DNA of 64,000 nucleotides from Pleodorina starrii (GCA_030267565.1 BRXU01000001.1:5084001-5148000); one strand, 5' to 3'; shown: positions 23,454-33,573, counted from the first letter of the stretch. The notes: generated by a model not told the origin, from the sequence alone. A program made the numbers and translations.

Positions 23454-24243
23454 TAGTAGCAGTAGCAGTAGCAAAAGCTGGGCTTGGAGGGGAGGTGCGG
23501 CGTCGAGATTTCCTTGGATGTGCGATGTGGTGTGGTGTGATGTGGTGTGGTAGGGTGTAGTGTGGTGCGGCGCAATGGGAATTCCCTCCTCTGGCCGCAC
23601 AAGCCAGCTAGCAATGAAGGTTCGCCAGGCGTGTGTGTGCTGGTGCGTGTTCAGCTAGACGAGAGCCGATGGGGTCTTGTTACGATGTATCCGCAAAGTA
23701 TGGGTTAAGTACAAACCACACCCCACACCACACCCCAGTAGCCACGGCGAGGGAATGGGTGTGACGATGGCGGACGGGTCCAGAGATACCGTACGCACCA
23801 AAACACACGTGTTGCCGCATCACCCGGGGGTGAAGGGGTCATCAAGGGGGCCATGCCGGCGGTCGGGCGATGTGGGGCGCTGCCCCAGCGTCTCGATGAG
23901 AGGGAGAGCAAGTTGGCTGGAGGGCCTGGGGGGAGTGGAGGGCGGATCCGAAGGGATCTGAAGGGCGGATCTGAAGGGATCAGGTCCGGGATGAGCTCAA
24001 GAGCTTCTTCGGGGAATGAGTAATAATAATACTACGCCCGACGGATGGAGCCGAGGCGTGGGTTATGGGAGCAGGAGGGGTGGGGTGTCGGGTTGCCCCG
24101 ATCCCAGTCCTCTCCCGCTACCGCGGGGGAATGAGGATACGTACACGGGGCAGCAGCATTGTTTGCTGAGGTACCTGTTTGATGTCATGTAGGGTGAATG
24201 CGGTGCATCGGAGTGAGCGAACGGGATATCGCCTGACATGTGC

Positions 24244-24307
24244 GATGGATGGATGGATGGATGGATGGATGGATGGATGGATGGATGGATGGATGGATGG
24301 ATGGATG
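24244..24307. repeat. (GGAT)n microsatellite
   Basis: Perfect GGAT tetranucleotide array of about 16 units between unassigned sequences. Confidence 0.95.
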
Positions 24308-24464
24308 TAGAAGGGGACGAACAGATGCACGGCATCGTTCTGGTTGTGTGAGGCGTACGTAGGGGTATAAAGCACGGGGCCCAGGGGCCCTTCGTTGATG
24401 CGGGGTTGGCTTGGGGCGGCGCGGCCGCAATAAGGCCGAAGCGACGTCCAGGGAGGGCGGGGCT

Positions 24465-24465
<1 letters not shown>

Positions 24466-24507
<42 letters not shown>
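24466..24507. repeat. (TATC)n microsatellite
   Basis: Perfect TATC array of about 10 units, 160 bp downstream of the GGAT array. Confidence 0.95.
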
Positions 24508-25680
24508 GGGGCGCATCTGTTTGGTGCATCTGCAGAGGCTTGCATGCACGTCTCGGCTCGAGGCTGCACAACGACGTGGCTTTTCATCATTCGGCGGAGT
24601 GGCAGTACAGTCACGTCTCCGCGTGTGTATGTGTGTGTGCTATCTATGGGAACTGCAAAATGGCGGGCGCCGTACTGCACCTCATCAGGTGCCGGCGCCG
24701 TCGAGGAACTTTGCCCGAATTGATGTACGGAAATCATGTATGGCATTGTCGTCGGAGCTCGCCGCCACATCTCGCAGCCGATCGAAGCCATTGCCGTACA
24801 TGTGCACTGCTTTTGGATGTTGCTTGTATGCGCTGGGTTACCTGATTTGCCTGGTTGTTAAAGATGGAATGCGGCTCGATTTGCCGATTTTTCGGTTTAT
24901 TCGTTTCGTCTGCGGTGGTTCGAAGAGGTGATGTACGGTTTTATTGTCAAATGCGGCATCATTCATCATGCCGCATTGCCGTATTGTACGGGCTCGGCCC
25001 TGTGTTGAATTAAATAGTCTGTACGAAGACGGCCGTCGTATCCAAGTCTTCCGGCGGGGCTGGAGGACACCGTGCACTTGCATGTCGCCCCCGACGGAGT
25101 CGTTTGCTCCGTTGTGTATCTCGGTCACACTCGGCATCCTGCTATGCTATCAGCAGAAGCCTCGTGTCCGGGTTGCTTTGTCATTGCTCTGTCATTGCTT
25201 TGTCATGGCTTTGTTTGGAAAGCGGCTTCCCGTTCGCAGTTGTGCTTTTCCGCCCATGCTAGCGCCAATGGGTCGGAACCCAACGGAGGAGTGTGATGGA
25301 TGTCGTACAAGGCTGTAGTGCCTCTGGCGACAGTCCGCATTCTCTGGATGGGCCCAGCCCTGCTGCTGCACCTGCGCAGAACCGAAAGCAAAGCTGAATG
25401 GGCGCCGGGGTTCGCCCGTGATGTCGGTTGTCAGTTGTCGCACAACACCTTGCCAGTTGTACCACAATCATATTTCAGCACTGACATGTGTTCGGGAGGA
25501 GTTGGAAACAGCTTCATTCGGTAGTTAGTAGTTTCGGCCGGCATCATGAGATCAGTGCTACAGGTGAAATTTAGGCTAGCCTATCAAAGACCCAAGTGCG
25601 TTTGAGGATGGCGTTGGTTTTTGGTTGACTGACGTATTTACTGTGGCGGCGGTGTGGGGGACATGGGAGCAAGGTTATGG

Positions 25681-26071
25681 CCACGGATCGTGGCTCCTTG
25701 CTAGCAACGAGAAATGACACGGTTCCTTGGCTCCTTGCTAGCAAGCTCAAGTAGCGACAACGCGTGGTCTATTTGGCATCCTAATAATGGCAATTAATAT
25801 AACCTATTCAAACAATGCTTATGCACGACATTTTGCGACCAGAACTCCACGGGAATGGACGATAGATGCTTGCTGGCATGGAGCCATGGTTCGCGGTTCC
25901 CGCTCAATGTAAGGAAATTCTGTCATTGAACAAATTTAGTTTATAAACGACATTTATTTTTAGATGTATGCACGCCATTGCGGCAGTGCAAAATATATGT
26001 CCTGGGTGCCCCACGGATCCCGGCTCCTTGCTAGCAACGACTCGTTGCTAGCAAGCAGCCACGATCCACGG
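25681..26071 (+). mobile_element. 391-bp inverted-repeat element, copy A1 (intact)
   Basis: Non-coding element with 31-bp terminal inverted repeats (28 of 31 match) at 25681-25711 and 26041-26071; the core of each is TTGCTAGCAACGAG. Inside are AT-rich sequences and a second inner palindrome around GCTAGC. It encodes nothing, so it is probably a MITE or foldback-type element moved by another transposon. No target duplication is obvious. It is the uninterrupted counterpart of copy A2, which lies in the opposite orientation 2.3 kb further on. Confidence 0.85.
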
Positions 26072-27867
26072 TCCGCGTGCAGGACCTGGCCATCTATCTC
26101 TACCCGTCTGGCCCAGTCCGGCCTGCCTGCTGTTGCCCAATGTATGGACTGGGCTACAGCGGGCTAAACTACCCGTCTGGCCCGGGCCGTCCTGAACTAG
26201 CCAAACCCAATCCTTATCTAGGGGACCAACGTGAAAAGGGATCTTGTCACTGAAAACCTTTGCAACCTACGTACCCCAGACAGCTGCTTTAGAGGATTCT
26301 TTCAGTCACGTAATCGGTGGTTTTCACCACCATCGCACTGGATATACCTCTCGGGGTCTGGATCCGCGGCGGCGCAATTTACGTTGTTTTATATGTGCGG
26401 TTTACATTCCGTTATATGCGGTTTACATTCGCAAAATTGGCCCCGGCGGTTCGTACTGTTGGGTAAGCGGTTGATTTACTGTTTATCGAAAAGCCAAGGT
26501 GCTGCTACAGGAACCGCTCGCGAAGGCACACACCCGCACGCTGGCCCGCAAGGCGAGCTCTACCTGGGGGCTACGGGTTTCCCGACACTGCCCAGCGTGG
26601 GGCAAAAGCAAAACACCCACGGCCGCGGGGGGGAATGACAAGCCGGCGCGGCGCCCCCCTGAAAAGCCCACTACTGGGCACGGCTCACAGGCGCTGCCTG
26701 CCCTCGCCTACCACGCAGAGAAACCTGTCCCTCCGTCCCTGGCCGCCTGCGGAGCCCAGCACCACCTAACCTCCCTCTGCAACCCCTCCCTCTCCACCTC
26801 TCCCTTCCCCCAAACGCGCCAAAGCTACAGGCCACCCTCGCCGCACCTCTCAGTCGCCAGACAGCACAGAAACCGCCCCTCACTCCTCGACGGGCCCCGT
26901 CTCCCAAGAAGAGGGTACACACACCCACTCACATCAAAACAAAACACACAGGCCTGCTCCTTCCCCTACCTGCTAGTCCACGAGACCCTCGGCCAGGAAA
27001 CCCTTGCCCGCCCGCCCAGCCCTCCTTTGCCCACAACCCTCCCTGCTCTCCTTGCTCCACTCTCCCTCTCCAGGGCCCCCCCATCCCAGCCCCCCCAACC
27101 CCCCACCCTCCTCCCACAACCACCCGCTCCATTCTCCCCTTCAAACAACGTCCCTTGTCCCGTCACTAGCACAGCTGCTTAGGCCGTGATCTCCACCGGT
27201 GCTGCACACCGCACTCGCTCCTCAACGACCACTAGGATGGGGTGCTGCGGCCCCACTCTGTCCCAGCCGTGCCGGGGGGTCTCCAGCGCCGCGAACGACC
27301 ACAGGCGCGCCCAGACGTCCGTCACTGCGCGGGCGCGCGCCCGGTCCAACGGCGAGGCTTTGGCTGCACCCCGCACTGCTGCCGCTACCTCTGCTGCTGC
27401 CGCCGCCGCTTCCACCGCCGCCACCTCTCCGGCCCCCGCGTCCTGCGTCGGCGATTCACCCGCAGGGGCGTTCAGCGCGAGTCCCTCCTGCTGTGTCGCC
27501 CCTTCCGCCCGGGCGAAGAAGTCGGTGATGGCCCGCTGGCGCGGTCCCTGTCGCTGGGGCTGCTCTGGCTGGGGCTGCACCTGTTGCTGCTGCTGCTGCT
27601 GCTGCCCCTTCGCTGCTGCTGCCCCCGCCCGCCCCTGTCTCCGGGTTGCTGCTTTAAGGCAGCACCTTCCGACTTCCCTTTGGAAGTCGGAAGGTGCTGC
27701 CTTAAAGCGCCGCTAGGGCGATCACGTCCCAGGGGACCTGTTCGCATCCAGGGGGCGCTTGGGCGAGCAAGATCTGCTGCCGGGTGGTGGTCGCCCCCGC
27801 TGCTGCCTGTGGGGGTGGCAGGTGCCGGTCGATCTGCTCCCGAACTGCTGTTTGTTAGCTGCATCTG
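26072..27867. other. Unassigned segment inside transposon block
   Basis: 1.8 kb between repeat copies. A plus-strand frame (26499-27182, Pro-rich, 227 aa) and a minus-strand frame (27580-27179) are open but lack clear homology. The minus frame contains QRAITDFF, which fits the PCNA-binding box pattern QxxIxxFF, though this may be chance. A perfect 27-bp hairpin lies at 27651-27708. The segment could be a decayed autonomous transposon, but I cannot show it. Confidence 0.4.
27651..27708. repeat. Perfect hairpin, 27-bp stem and 4-nt loop
   Basis: Arms 27651-27677 and 27682-27708 are exact reverse complements around the loop CTTT; the arm starts GCTTTAAGGCAGCACC. It is a very strong RNA or cruciform hairpin. 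Its role is unknown. Confidence 0.9.
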
Positions 27868-28338
27868 TAAGGGTGAACGAGTCGTTGCTAGCAAGGAGCC
27901 GGGCTCCTTGCTAGCAACGAGTCGTTGCTAGCAAGGAGCCGGGATCCGTGGGGCACCCCAGGAAATATTTAACGAGTCGTTGCTAGCAAGGAGCCGGGAT
28001 CCGTGGGGCACCCCAGGAAACATATTATGCGCTGCCGCACTACGCACCGCGGATACATATTAAGATAATTGCAGTTGTTTAGCTGCATCTGTAAGGGTGA
28101 CAGCATGGCGGCGTGGCGTGGCCGCGCCTATTTGAACGCGGACCGTGGATCGTGGCTGCTTGCTAGCAACGAGTCGTTGCTAGCAAGGAGCCGGGATCCG
28201 TGGGGCACCCCAGGAAATATTTATGCGCTGCCGCACTACGCACCGCGCATACATATTAAGATAATTGCTGTTATTTCGCTGCATCTGTAAGGGTGACAAC
28301 ACTGCTGTGTAGCGTGGCCGCGCCTATTTGAACGCGGA
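27868..28338. repeat. Tandem partial copies of the A-family repeat
   Basis: At least three partial copies of the A-element end lie head to tail, each with the palindrome GCTCCTTGCTAGCAACGA/G/TCGTTGCTAGCAAGGAGC or half of it, followed by GGATCCGTGGGGCACCCCAG and GCGCTGCCGCACTACGCACC. The copies also share AGCTGCATCTGTAAGGGTGA and GCGTGGCCGCGCCTATTTG. They lead directly into the interrupted copy A2. Confidence 0.8.
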
Positions 28339-28380
28339 CCGTGGATCGTGGCTGCTTGCTAGCAACGAGTCGTTGCTAGC

Positions 28381-28442
28381 TGTTGGAGAATTGGCTCACT
28401 GCCATACTGGCGCCAGTATGGCAGTGAGCCAAATCTCCAACA
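28381..28442. repeat. 62-bp palindrome, copy 1 (left end of insertion)
   Basis: TGTTGGAGAATTGGCTCACT opens a 31-bp arm that pairs with its mirror with a single mismatch. The centre is CTGGCGCCAG. The copy forms the left terminus of the 5392-bp insertion. The following bases GTACGTGCGCTCTCT are a diverged version of the arm extension seen in copy 2. Confidence 0.9.
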
Positions 28443-28587
28443 GTACGTGCGCTCTCTGAGGCAACGTACCCGACCACCTCCCTGGTGACCGGTGCCCTGA
28501 CGCCAGGCGAGCCCAATTCTCCCATCATACTGGGCAGCGCACCGCGCTCGGACCCAGTCTTCTGGCTAGGAGACCCCGCTCCCACCA

Positions 28588-28598
28588 GGAATCGAACC
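28588..28598 (-). other. Pol III B-box-like motif
   Basis: On the minus strand GGTTCGATTCC matches the tRNA-type B box exactly. It lies inside the left end of the insertion and could belong to a tRNA-derived module. No complete tRNA cloverleaf can be folded around it by eye. Confidence 0.45.
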
Positions 28599-28625
28599 CG
28601 CACCTCGGGTTCCACACATGGCTCA

Positions 28626-28717
28626 AGAGAACGCACGTATTGTTGGAGATTTGGCTCACTGCCATACTGGCGCCAGTATGGCAGTGAGCCAATTCTCCAA
28701 CAATACGTGCGTTCTCT
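28626..28717. repeat. 92-bp palindrome, copy 2 (extended arms)
   Basis: Two 46-bp arms, beginning AGAGAACGCACGTATTGTTG and ending with its complement, pair with one mismatch and no loop. It contains the same 62-bp core as copies 1 and 3. It lies 245 bp inside the left end of the retroelement. Confidence 0.9.
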
Positions 28718-28738
28718 GCCCCGACGGGGCTCATAACC

Positions 28739-28828
28739 TGTTAAAGTCAGCAAAGCGCCCGGCCCCTCCGTGGGCCGTATTGACTGCTACGACTTCTCTT
28801 CGTATATGAGTGTTGCTCACTCACAACA
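28739..28828 (-). repeat. Short LTR-like module 2 (90 bp)
   Basis: Read on the minus strand it begins TGTTGTGAGTGAGC and ends TTTAACA. It is preceded by the purine-rich GGGGGAG and followed by the primer-site-like GGTTATGAGCCCCG. It may be a miniature LTR unit. Its sequence is not obviously the same as module 1. Confidence 0.4.
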
Positions 28829-28915
28829 CTCCCCCGTGAGCGACACTCCATATGTCCTCACGTTCTCCCCCAGACTGCCTCGTCCCGGCCTCCCAGCCCT
28901 GGTCAACAGCCAGCG

Positions 28916-28926
28916 GGAATCGAACC
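28916..28926 (-). other. Pol III B-box-like motif
   Basis: A second exact GGTTCGATTCC on the minus strand, 46 bp downstream of the first primer-site-like sequence. Together with the copy at 28588 it suggests a tRNA-derived component in the left end of the retroelement. Confidence 0.45.
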
Positions 28927-28972
28927 GGCGACCTCTCGGCCAGCCGCGCACTTGCGATCGGGGCTCATAACC

Positions 28973-29116
28973 TGTTGTGGATTGATAGTCAATTGGTAGA
29001 CATTCCGATGTTACAAGTAAGACAGACAATGCTCTGCTAGGCAAAGCACACCAGATAGAGATGTCGTACAGTTCCGGAGCAGTGCAAGTCTGAACGTAAT
29101 CGTCCGAACCTCAACA
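28973..29116 (-). repeat. Putative LTR-like module 1 (144 bp)
   Basis: On the minus strand it starts TGTTGAGGTTCGG directly after the purine tract GTGGGAG that follows the polyprotein stop, and ends CCACAACA directly before GGTTATGAGCCC (28972-28961). This is the position and form expected of a 3' LTR, but no matching 5' copy is visible near 33600-33772. Confidence 0.5.
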
Positions 29117-29127
29117 CTCCCACGCGG

Positions 29128-32100
29128 TCAGATCTTGCACACCCCCATGCTCGCACGGTGCTGCTCAAACTTCTCCGTCGGCAGCGGCTTCGTCAAAATA
29201 TCGGCTACCATCTCATCCGTCCGGCAATCAACCATCACAACCGAACCAAACATGACCTGCTCGCGAACGGAGTGATACCGGATCGCGATATGCTTCGATT
29301 TGACCGACACAACCGGATTCTTGATGACCTTGATCGCGCTCTGGCTGTCGCAGTTGATCGTTGTCGGGCGAACTTCGTATTTCAAATCCGACAGCAATTG
29401 CCGCAGCCATAGCGCCTCCTTCGAAGCCTCCGAAGCCGCCATATACTCGGCCTCCATGGTTGAGACAGCAACGCTCCGCTGGATCTTGCTCGCCCAACTG
29501 ACAGCGCCACCGTGCACCGTAAACACGTAGCCGGTCGTCGACCTCCGGCTGTCCAAACAGCCCGCGTGATCAGCATCACTAAAACCGACCATTCCTTCGC
29601 TCACACGCTCTCCTCCGAAAACGATACCGTAATCGACCGTACCCGCCAAATAACGCACGACTCCCTTTGCGGCCTTCCAGTGCTCCATCGACGGGTTCGC
29701 CATGTGCCTCGTCAGCACTCCCACGGCATAGGAAATATCGGGGCGCGTGCACCCGGCGATGTACAGCAGACTGCCAACGAGCTCGCTGTACAGGTACCTC
29801 CCACGATCCAAGCGCTCCTCACTGCCCGGCTTTACCAGGACAGTCCCCTGGGCCATGGGAACCGGCTTGGGCTGCGCACCCTCCATGCCGTAGTTGGACA
29901 CCAACTCCGAAATCATGCGCTTCTGGGACAAAGCCAGGGAGTTGCGCTCCCTGTTCCGCTTGATCTCCATCCCCAAGAAAACGCTCGCCTCGCCCATGTC
30001 CCGGCACTCGAACTGGCGCATGAGCTCGGCCTTGGCCTGTAAAACCAGCTCATGGCTCACCGACGCGACCAACACGTCGTCCACGTACACCAAAACGTAC
30101 ACCTGCACTCCATCCTCGACGCGCACATACAAGCTGGGATCCGCAGCAGATTGCTCGTACCCCATGGCTTTCAACCGCTCGTGCAAGGTCTTGTACCACG
30201 TGCGCGACGCCTGGCGCAGGCCGTACAAAGCCTTGTGAAGGCGGGCCACAACGTTGGGCCCACCCACTTCGAAACCCGGGGGCTGCGTAACGTAAATTTC
30301 CTCCTCCAGCTCCCCGTTCAGGAAAGCGGTCTTCACATCTAGCTGGTGCAGCTCCATGTTGCCGGCCGCGACCATGGACAGAAAAGCCCGCAGCGTTGAT
30401 TGCTTGCTAACGGGCGCGAACACCTCCTCAAAATCAATTCCTTCACGCTGCATAAATCCCTTGACCACCCATCGCGCCTTAAAACGCTCGACAACCCCAT
30501 TCTCATCCTGCTTGAGCGAGAAAACCCATTTGCTGCCAAGAGGACGGACCCCAGGGGGTGACTGGACAAGGGAAAACGTGCCCTTAGCACGATGTGAGGC
30601 CATTTCCTCCTCCATTGCTTCAGTCCAAAACTCTCCGTACAGAGATGCCATGGCTTCGTCGGCCGTGGTTGGCACCGGCACTTCCGACGCCACAGTCCCG
30701 ACATACCGCGCTGGCATCTTCCCCTTATTCATCCTAGCAGATCGCCGGACATTCTCTTCCGGGGCGTCCGGCGTATTCGCATCTCCCGGCGGGTCGCCCC
30801 CAGGCGGGGAGTCAGGCGGGTCGGCGCCCTCGGGCTCACCCGCGCTGCCCCCTCCATCACCGGAAGACTCATCCTCCTCATCGGCGCCTGGCCCGTCACC
30901 GTCCGCATCAGGGTCGGTATCGGGGCCGGACTCATCCTCCTCCTCCTCCTCCGGACCCAGATACGAGCTTGAATCCGAGTCCGAATCGGAGTAGTGCTGG
31001 GTGTCACACCCCCAGCGGCGTTGCTCATTGAAAACAACATCAGTGCTCAAATGCAGCTTTTGGGCAATCGGGTCCCAGATGCGCCACGCACTGAGCCCCC
31101 ACTCGTAGCCCACCATAACCCCCTTAATCGCGACGGGATCCAGCTTCTTCCGCTTTTGGCTTGGCACCATCACGTACGCAATGCTCCCGAACACCCGCAG
31201 CCTCGACAAATCCGGCTTTTGGCCGGTAAAACGCTCCCACGGCGTCAGCGCACTGTCACTCGTGGGGGTCACGTTGCGGAGCAGGTTGGCCGTCCGAATG
31301 GCCTCGCCCCACATCTCCTGCGGCTGCCCGGAATCAATCAACATGGCCCGCACGCGATCCATGAGCGTCCTGTTCAGGCGCTCAGCCGCACCGTTCTGCT
31401 GGGGGGAATACGGTGCGGTCTTCTCATGCAAAACACCCATCTCCGCGAACACTGAAAGCAGATCCTTGTTGACGTACTCACCGCCCCGGTCCGTATGCAC
31501 GCGGCGGACCTTGTCGCCCGTCTGGGTCTGCCAAAGGGTCAAGACCTCGCGAACGACCAGGGGAACATCTGACTTGTGCTCAATGCACCGCACCTCCGAA
31601 AACTTGGTGAAATCATCATAAAAAGTGGCGTAGTACCCGTTACCGCCCGCTGAAGTGATGGGCATGACTCCCACGTCCATGTGGACCTGGTCCAGCCGCC
31701 GGGCCGCGACGTGGCCAGTGGACGGGTGCGGCTGCTGGGTCTGCTTGCCCAGAGCACAGGGCTCGCACACGCCGCGCTGCGCCGCCCTAATTCCCATCGT
31801 GCTCACACGGGTTGACACCCCACCTCGTGCGAACCTCGTCATCGACCTGAAACCAGCATGCCCCAGGCGGCGGTGGAACAGCAGAGCCTTTCGCTTCTCC
31901 TCCCGCTCCTTTACGCGCTCACTGTGCACCTTCGCAACCCGAGTGATGTGCGCCGTCTTCTTCTCAGCGGCCACGCGCGCGTTCTCCACCGCCATTTCAT
32001 GGTGGACCCTACGCCAGGCATTCTCCTCGAACTTCTGCGCCACCTCGTAACGCTTCCGCAACGCATCATTCAGGAACTCCCTATCCCCCGCCGAGAGCCC

Positions 32101-33573
32101 TGCATTGCTCACCGGGGCGGTCACTGGGCCTCGGGAACTCTGAACAACCGAAATCGTGGCCCCCGGGGAAACGGCTGGCGGTGCTCCCCGGCCCTCTTCC
32201 GGCGGGTGATCTCGCGACGAGTCGGGCCCCTGCGCCGAGCCGGGGCCCTGTGCCAAGACGGGCCCTAGCGACGAGACCTGATGCTCCTGATCTCGCAGGT
32301 AGTACATCCCGTCCCTCTCAAAAACCTCCAACGCGGGTTGGCCATCCACCTCAATGCTCGACTCCGGCCCCCCGAGATGCGCGCTCACCGGGCACCCCAG
32401 CGCTTCTTTCAGCGCCTTCACTGAGAACAGGGACTGGTCGAAATCCGGCACGACGTAAACCTTCTGCAGCATCACCCGGGTCTGGTACTTCTCCGACCAA
32501 AACGTGACCGACCCCACCCCCGACGGACGCAAGAGCCGTTGGTCAGGCATGCGGAATATCACTTCGCACGAGCTGCCCACCGGAGTGAATCCCTTGACGT
32601 TGGACGCGTCGCCCGTCAGGTGCTTCTCGGCGCCAGTGTCGACCAGCCACTCGCCCGGTCCAGCTCTCACCCCAGCCACCAGGTTGACCGCGGCAACCAG
32701 GTGTCGCGGCTGTGGCTGCTGCTGCCGCGGCCCCCGGTTGGCCTGCGGCTGCTGTTGCTGTCGCTGTTGCGGCGCTCCTCCAGCCGCCGCGGCTGCCTCG
32801 TCGGCCAGCCGCTTGCGGCACTCGGCCGCGTAGTGGCCCTTGATGTTGCAGTAGTGGCAGCGGCCCTTCCGGCCGTTGCCGTTGGAACCGCCGTCGCCGC
32901 GGCCGCCGCCGTATCCACCGCAGCCGCCGCGACCACCACGCGCGCTGTAGCCGCCACGGCCGCCGCCGTAGCTAGTGCTCGCCACGCTGTTGATCGACAT
33001 CTGCGCGCGCTCCTTTCGCTGAATCTCCAGCTCCTCGACCATCAGGTGGGGCAGCAAATCGTCCACCTTCTTGATATCTCCCGAATGGCGCAACGTGGTG
33101 CACAGCTGATCGTAGGCTGGCGGAAGCCCACCCAGGATGTGGCTGACGGCGATTACGTCGCTGACGTTCTCGCCGGCGCTCGCCAGCTCGCTCCGCAGGT
33201 TCTTGAAACGCGCGACGTACGCCTTGGTTGACTCGCCGGCTTCGAGGGCGAACGTATTTAGGCGCCCGATGAGCGACATTACAGCCGCGATGGACTGCTG
33301 CGCGTAGTCCTGGCGCAAAGCCTCCCACAGGTTCCACGCGGTCTTGTGGGGCTTGTAGAGTGGCTTCTCATTACTGGCAATAAACTCCTTGATGTAACCA
33401 ATTGCCTTCTCGTCGTTGTCGGCTGATAGGAGCTTGCGCTTCTCCGGGTCTTCATCAATGGCCTTCGCCAAGCCCTTGCGCTGGAGCACCCCCTTTACGT
33501 GCTCGCTCATCTCCTCATAGTTGATCGCCCCAAAATAGAAGCCTTTCCCGGTGCCAGAATCCTGGCCGCCCAT
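29128..33573 (-). CDS. Ty1/copia-type gag-pol polyprotein
   Basis: One uninterrupted frame of 1481 aa from the ATG at 33573 (an upstream GTG would add 12). In order: a copia-type gag region; a zinc knuckle CHYCNIKGHYAAEC at about residue 240; protease site LVDTGAEKHL; the integrase zinc region beginning HRRLGHAGFRSM; an integrase core with HMDVG, HTDRGGEY and PQQNGAAERLN; reverse transcriptase with KARWVVKGF, LDVKTAFLNG and YVDDVL; and RNase H with DADHAG, MEAEYMA and DILTKPLP. The order protease-integrase-RT-RNase H defines the copia group, to which the Volvox element Osser belongs. The frame has no stop or frameshift, so the element is young or still active. A very acidic, Glu/Asp-rich linker lies between integrase and RT. 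Confidence 0.96.
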   Translation of the reverse strand: MGGQDSGTGKGFYFGAINYEEMSEHVKGVLQRKGLAKAIDEDPEKRKLLSADNDEKAIGYIKEFIASNEKPLYKPHKTAWNLWEALRQDYAQQSIAAVMSLIGRLNTFALEAGESTKAYVARFKNLRSELASAGENVSDVIAVSHILGGLPPAYDQLCTTLRHSGDIKKVDDLLPHLMVEELEIQRKERAQMSINSVASTSYGGGRGGYSARGGRGGCGGYGGGRGDGGSNGNGRKGRCHYCNIKGHYAAECRKRLADEAAAAAGGAPQQRQQQQPQANRGPRQQQPQPRHLVAAVNLVAGVRAGPGEWLVDTGAEKHLTGDASNVKGFTPVGSSCEVIFRMPDQRLLRPSGVGSVTFWSEKYQTRVMLQKVYVVPDFDQSLFSVKALKEALGCPVSAHLGGPESSIEVDGQPALEVFERDGMYYLRDQEHQVSSLGPVLAQGPGSAQGPDSSRDHPPEEGRGAPPAVSPGATISVVQSSRGPVTAPVSNAGLSAGDREFLNDALRKRYEVAQKFEENAWRRVHHEMAVENARVAAEKKTAHITRVAKVHSERVKEREEKRKALLFHRRLGHAGFRSMTRFARGGVSTRVSTMGIRAAQRGVCEPCALGKQTQQPHPSTGHVAARRLDQVHMDVGVMPITSAGGNGYYATFYDDFTKFSEVRCIEHKSDVPLVVREVLTLWQTQTGDKVRRVHTDRGGEYVNKDLLSVFAEMGVLHEKTAPYSPQQNGAAERLNRTLMDRVRAMLIDSGQPQEMWGEAIRTANLLRNVTPTSDSALTPWERFTGQKPDLSRLRVFGSIAYVMVPSQKRKKLDPVAIKGVMVGYEWGLSAWRIWDPIAQKLHLSTDVVFNEQRRWGCDTQHYSDSDSDSSSYLGPEEEEEDESGPDTDPDADGDGPGADEEDESSGDGGGSAGEPEGADPPDSPPGGDPPGDANTPDAPEENVRRSARMNKGKMPARYVGTVASEVPVPTTADEAMASLYGEFWTEAMEEEMASHRAKGTFSLVQSPPGVRPLGSKWVFSLKQDENGVVERFKARWVVKGFMQREGIDFEEVFAPVSKQSTLRAFLSMVAAGNMELHQLDVKTAFLNGELEEEIYVTQPPGFEVGGPNVVARLHKALYGLRQASRTWYKTLHERLKAMGYEQSAADPSLYVRVEDGVQVYVLVYVDDVLVASVSHELVLQAKAELMRQFECRDMGEASVFLGMEIKRNRERNSLALSQKRMISELVSNYGMEGAQPKPVPMAQGTVLVKPGSEERLDRGRYLYSELVGSLLYIAGCTRPDISYAVGVLTRHMANPSMEHWKAAKGVVRYLAGTVDYGIVFGGERVSEGMVGFSDADHAGCLDSRRSTTGYVFTVHGGAVSWASKIQRSVAVSTMEAEYMAASEASKEALWLRQLLSDLKYEVRPTTINCDSQSAIKVIKNPVVSVKSKHIAIRYHSVREQVMFGSVVMVDCRTDEMVADILTKPLPTEKFEQHRASMGVCKI

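Larger units (their letters stand above)
23454..25680. other. Unassigned region with simple repeats
   Basis: 2.2 kb from the kinase stop to the transposon block. It holds two tetranucleotide arrays (listed separately) and short GGATCTGAAG repeats near 23945-23980. No reading frame has conserved motifs or a plausible exon series. Confidence 0.5.

Noticed and set aside
26499..27182. 227-aa Pro-rich frame as a gene
   Set aside because: Low complexity, inside the repeat block, no motif; mentioned only as unassigned sequence.
27868..28380. CRISPR-like array
   Set aside because: Repeats are nested palindromic transposon ends of unequal spacing in a eukaryotic genome, not regular spacers.
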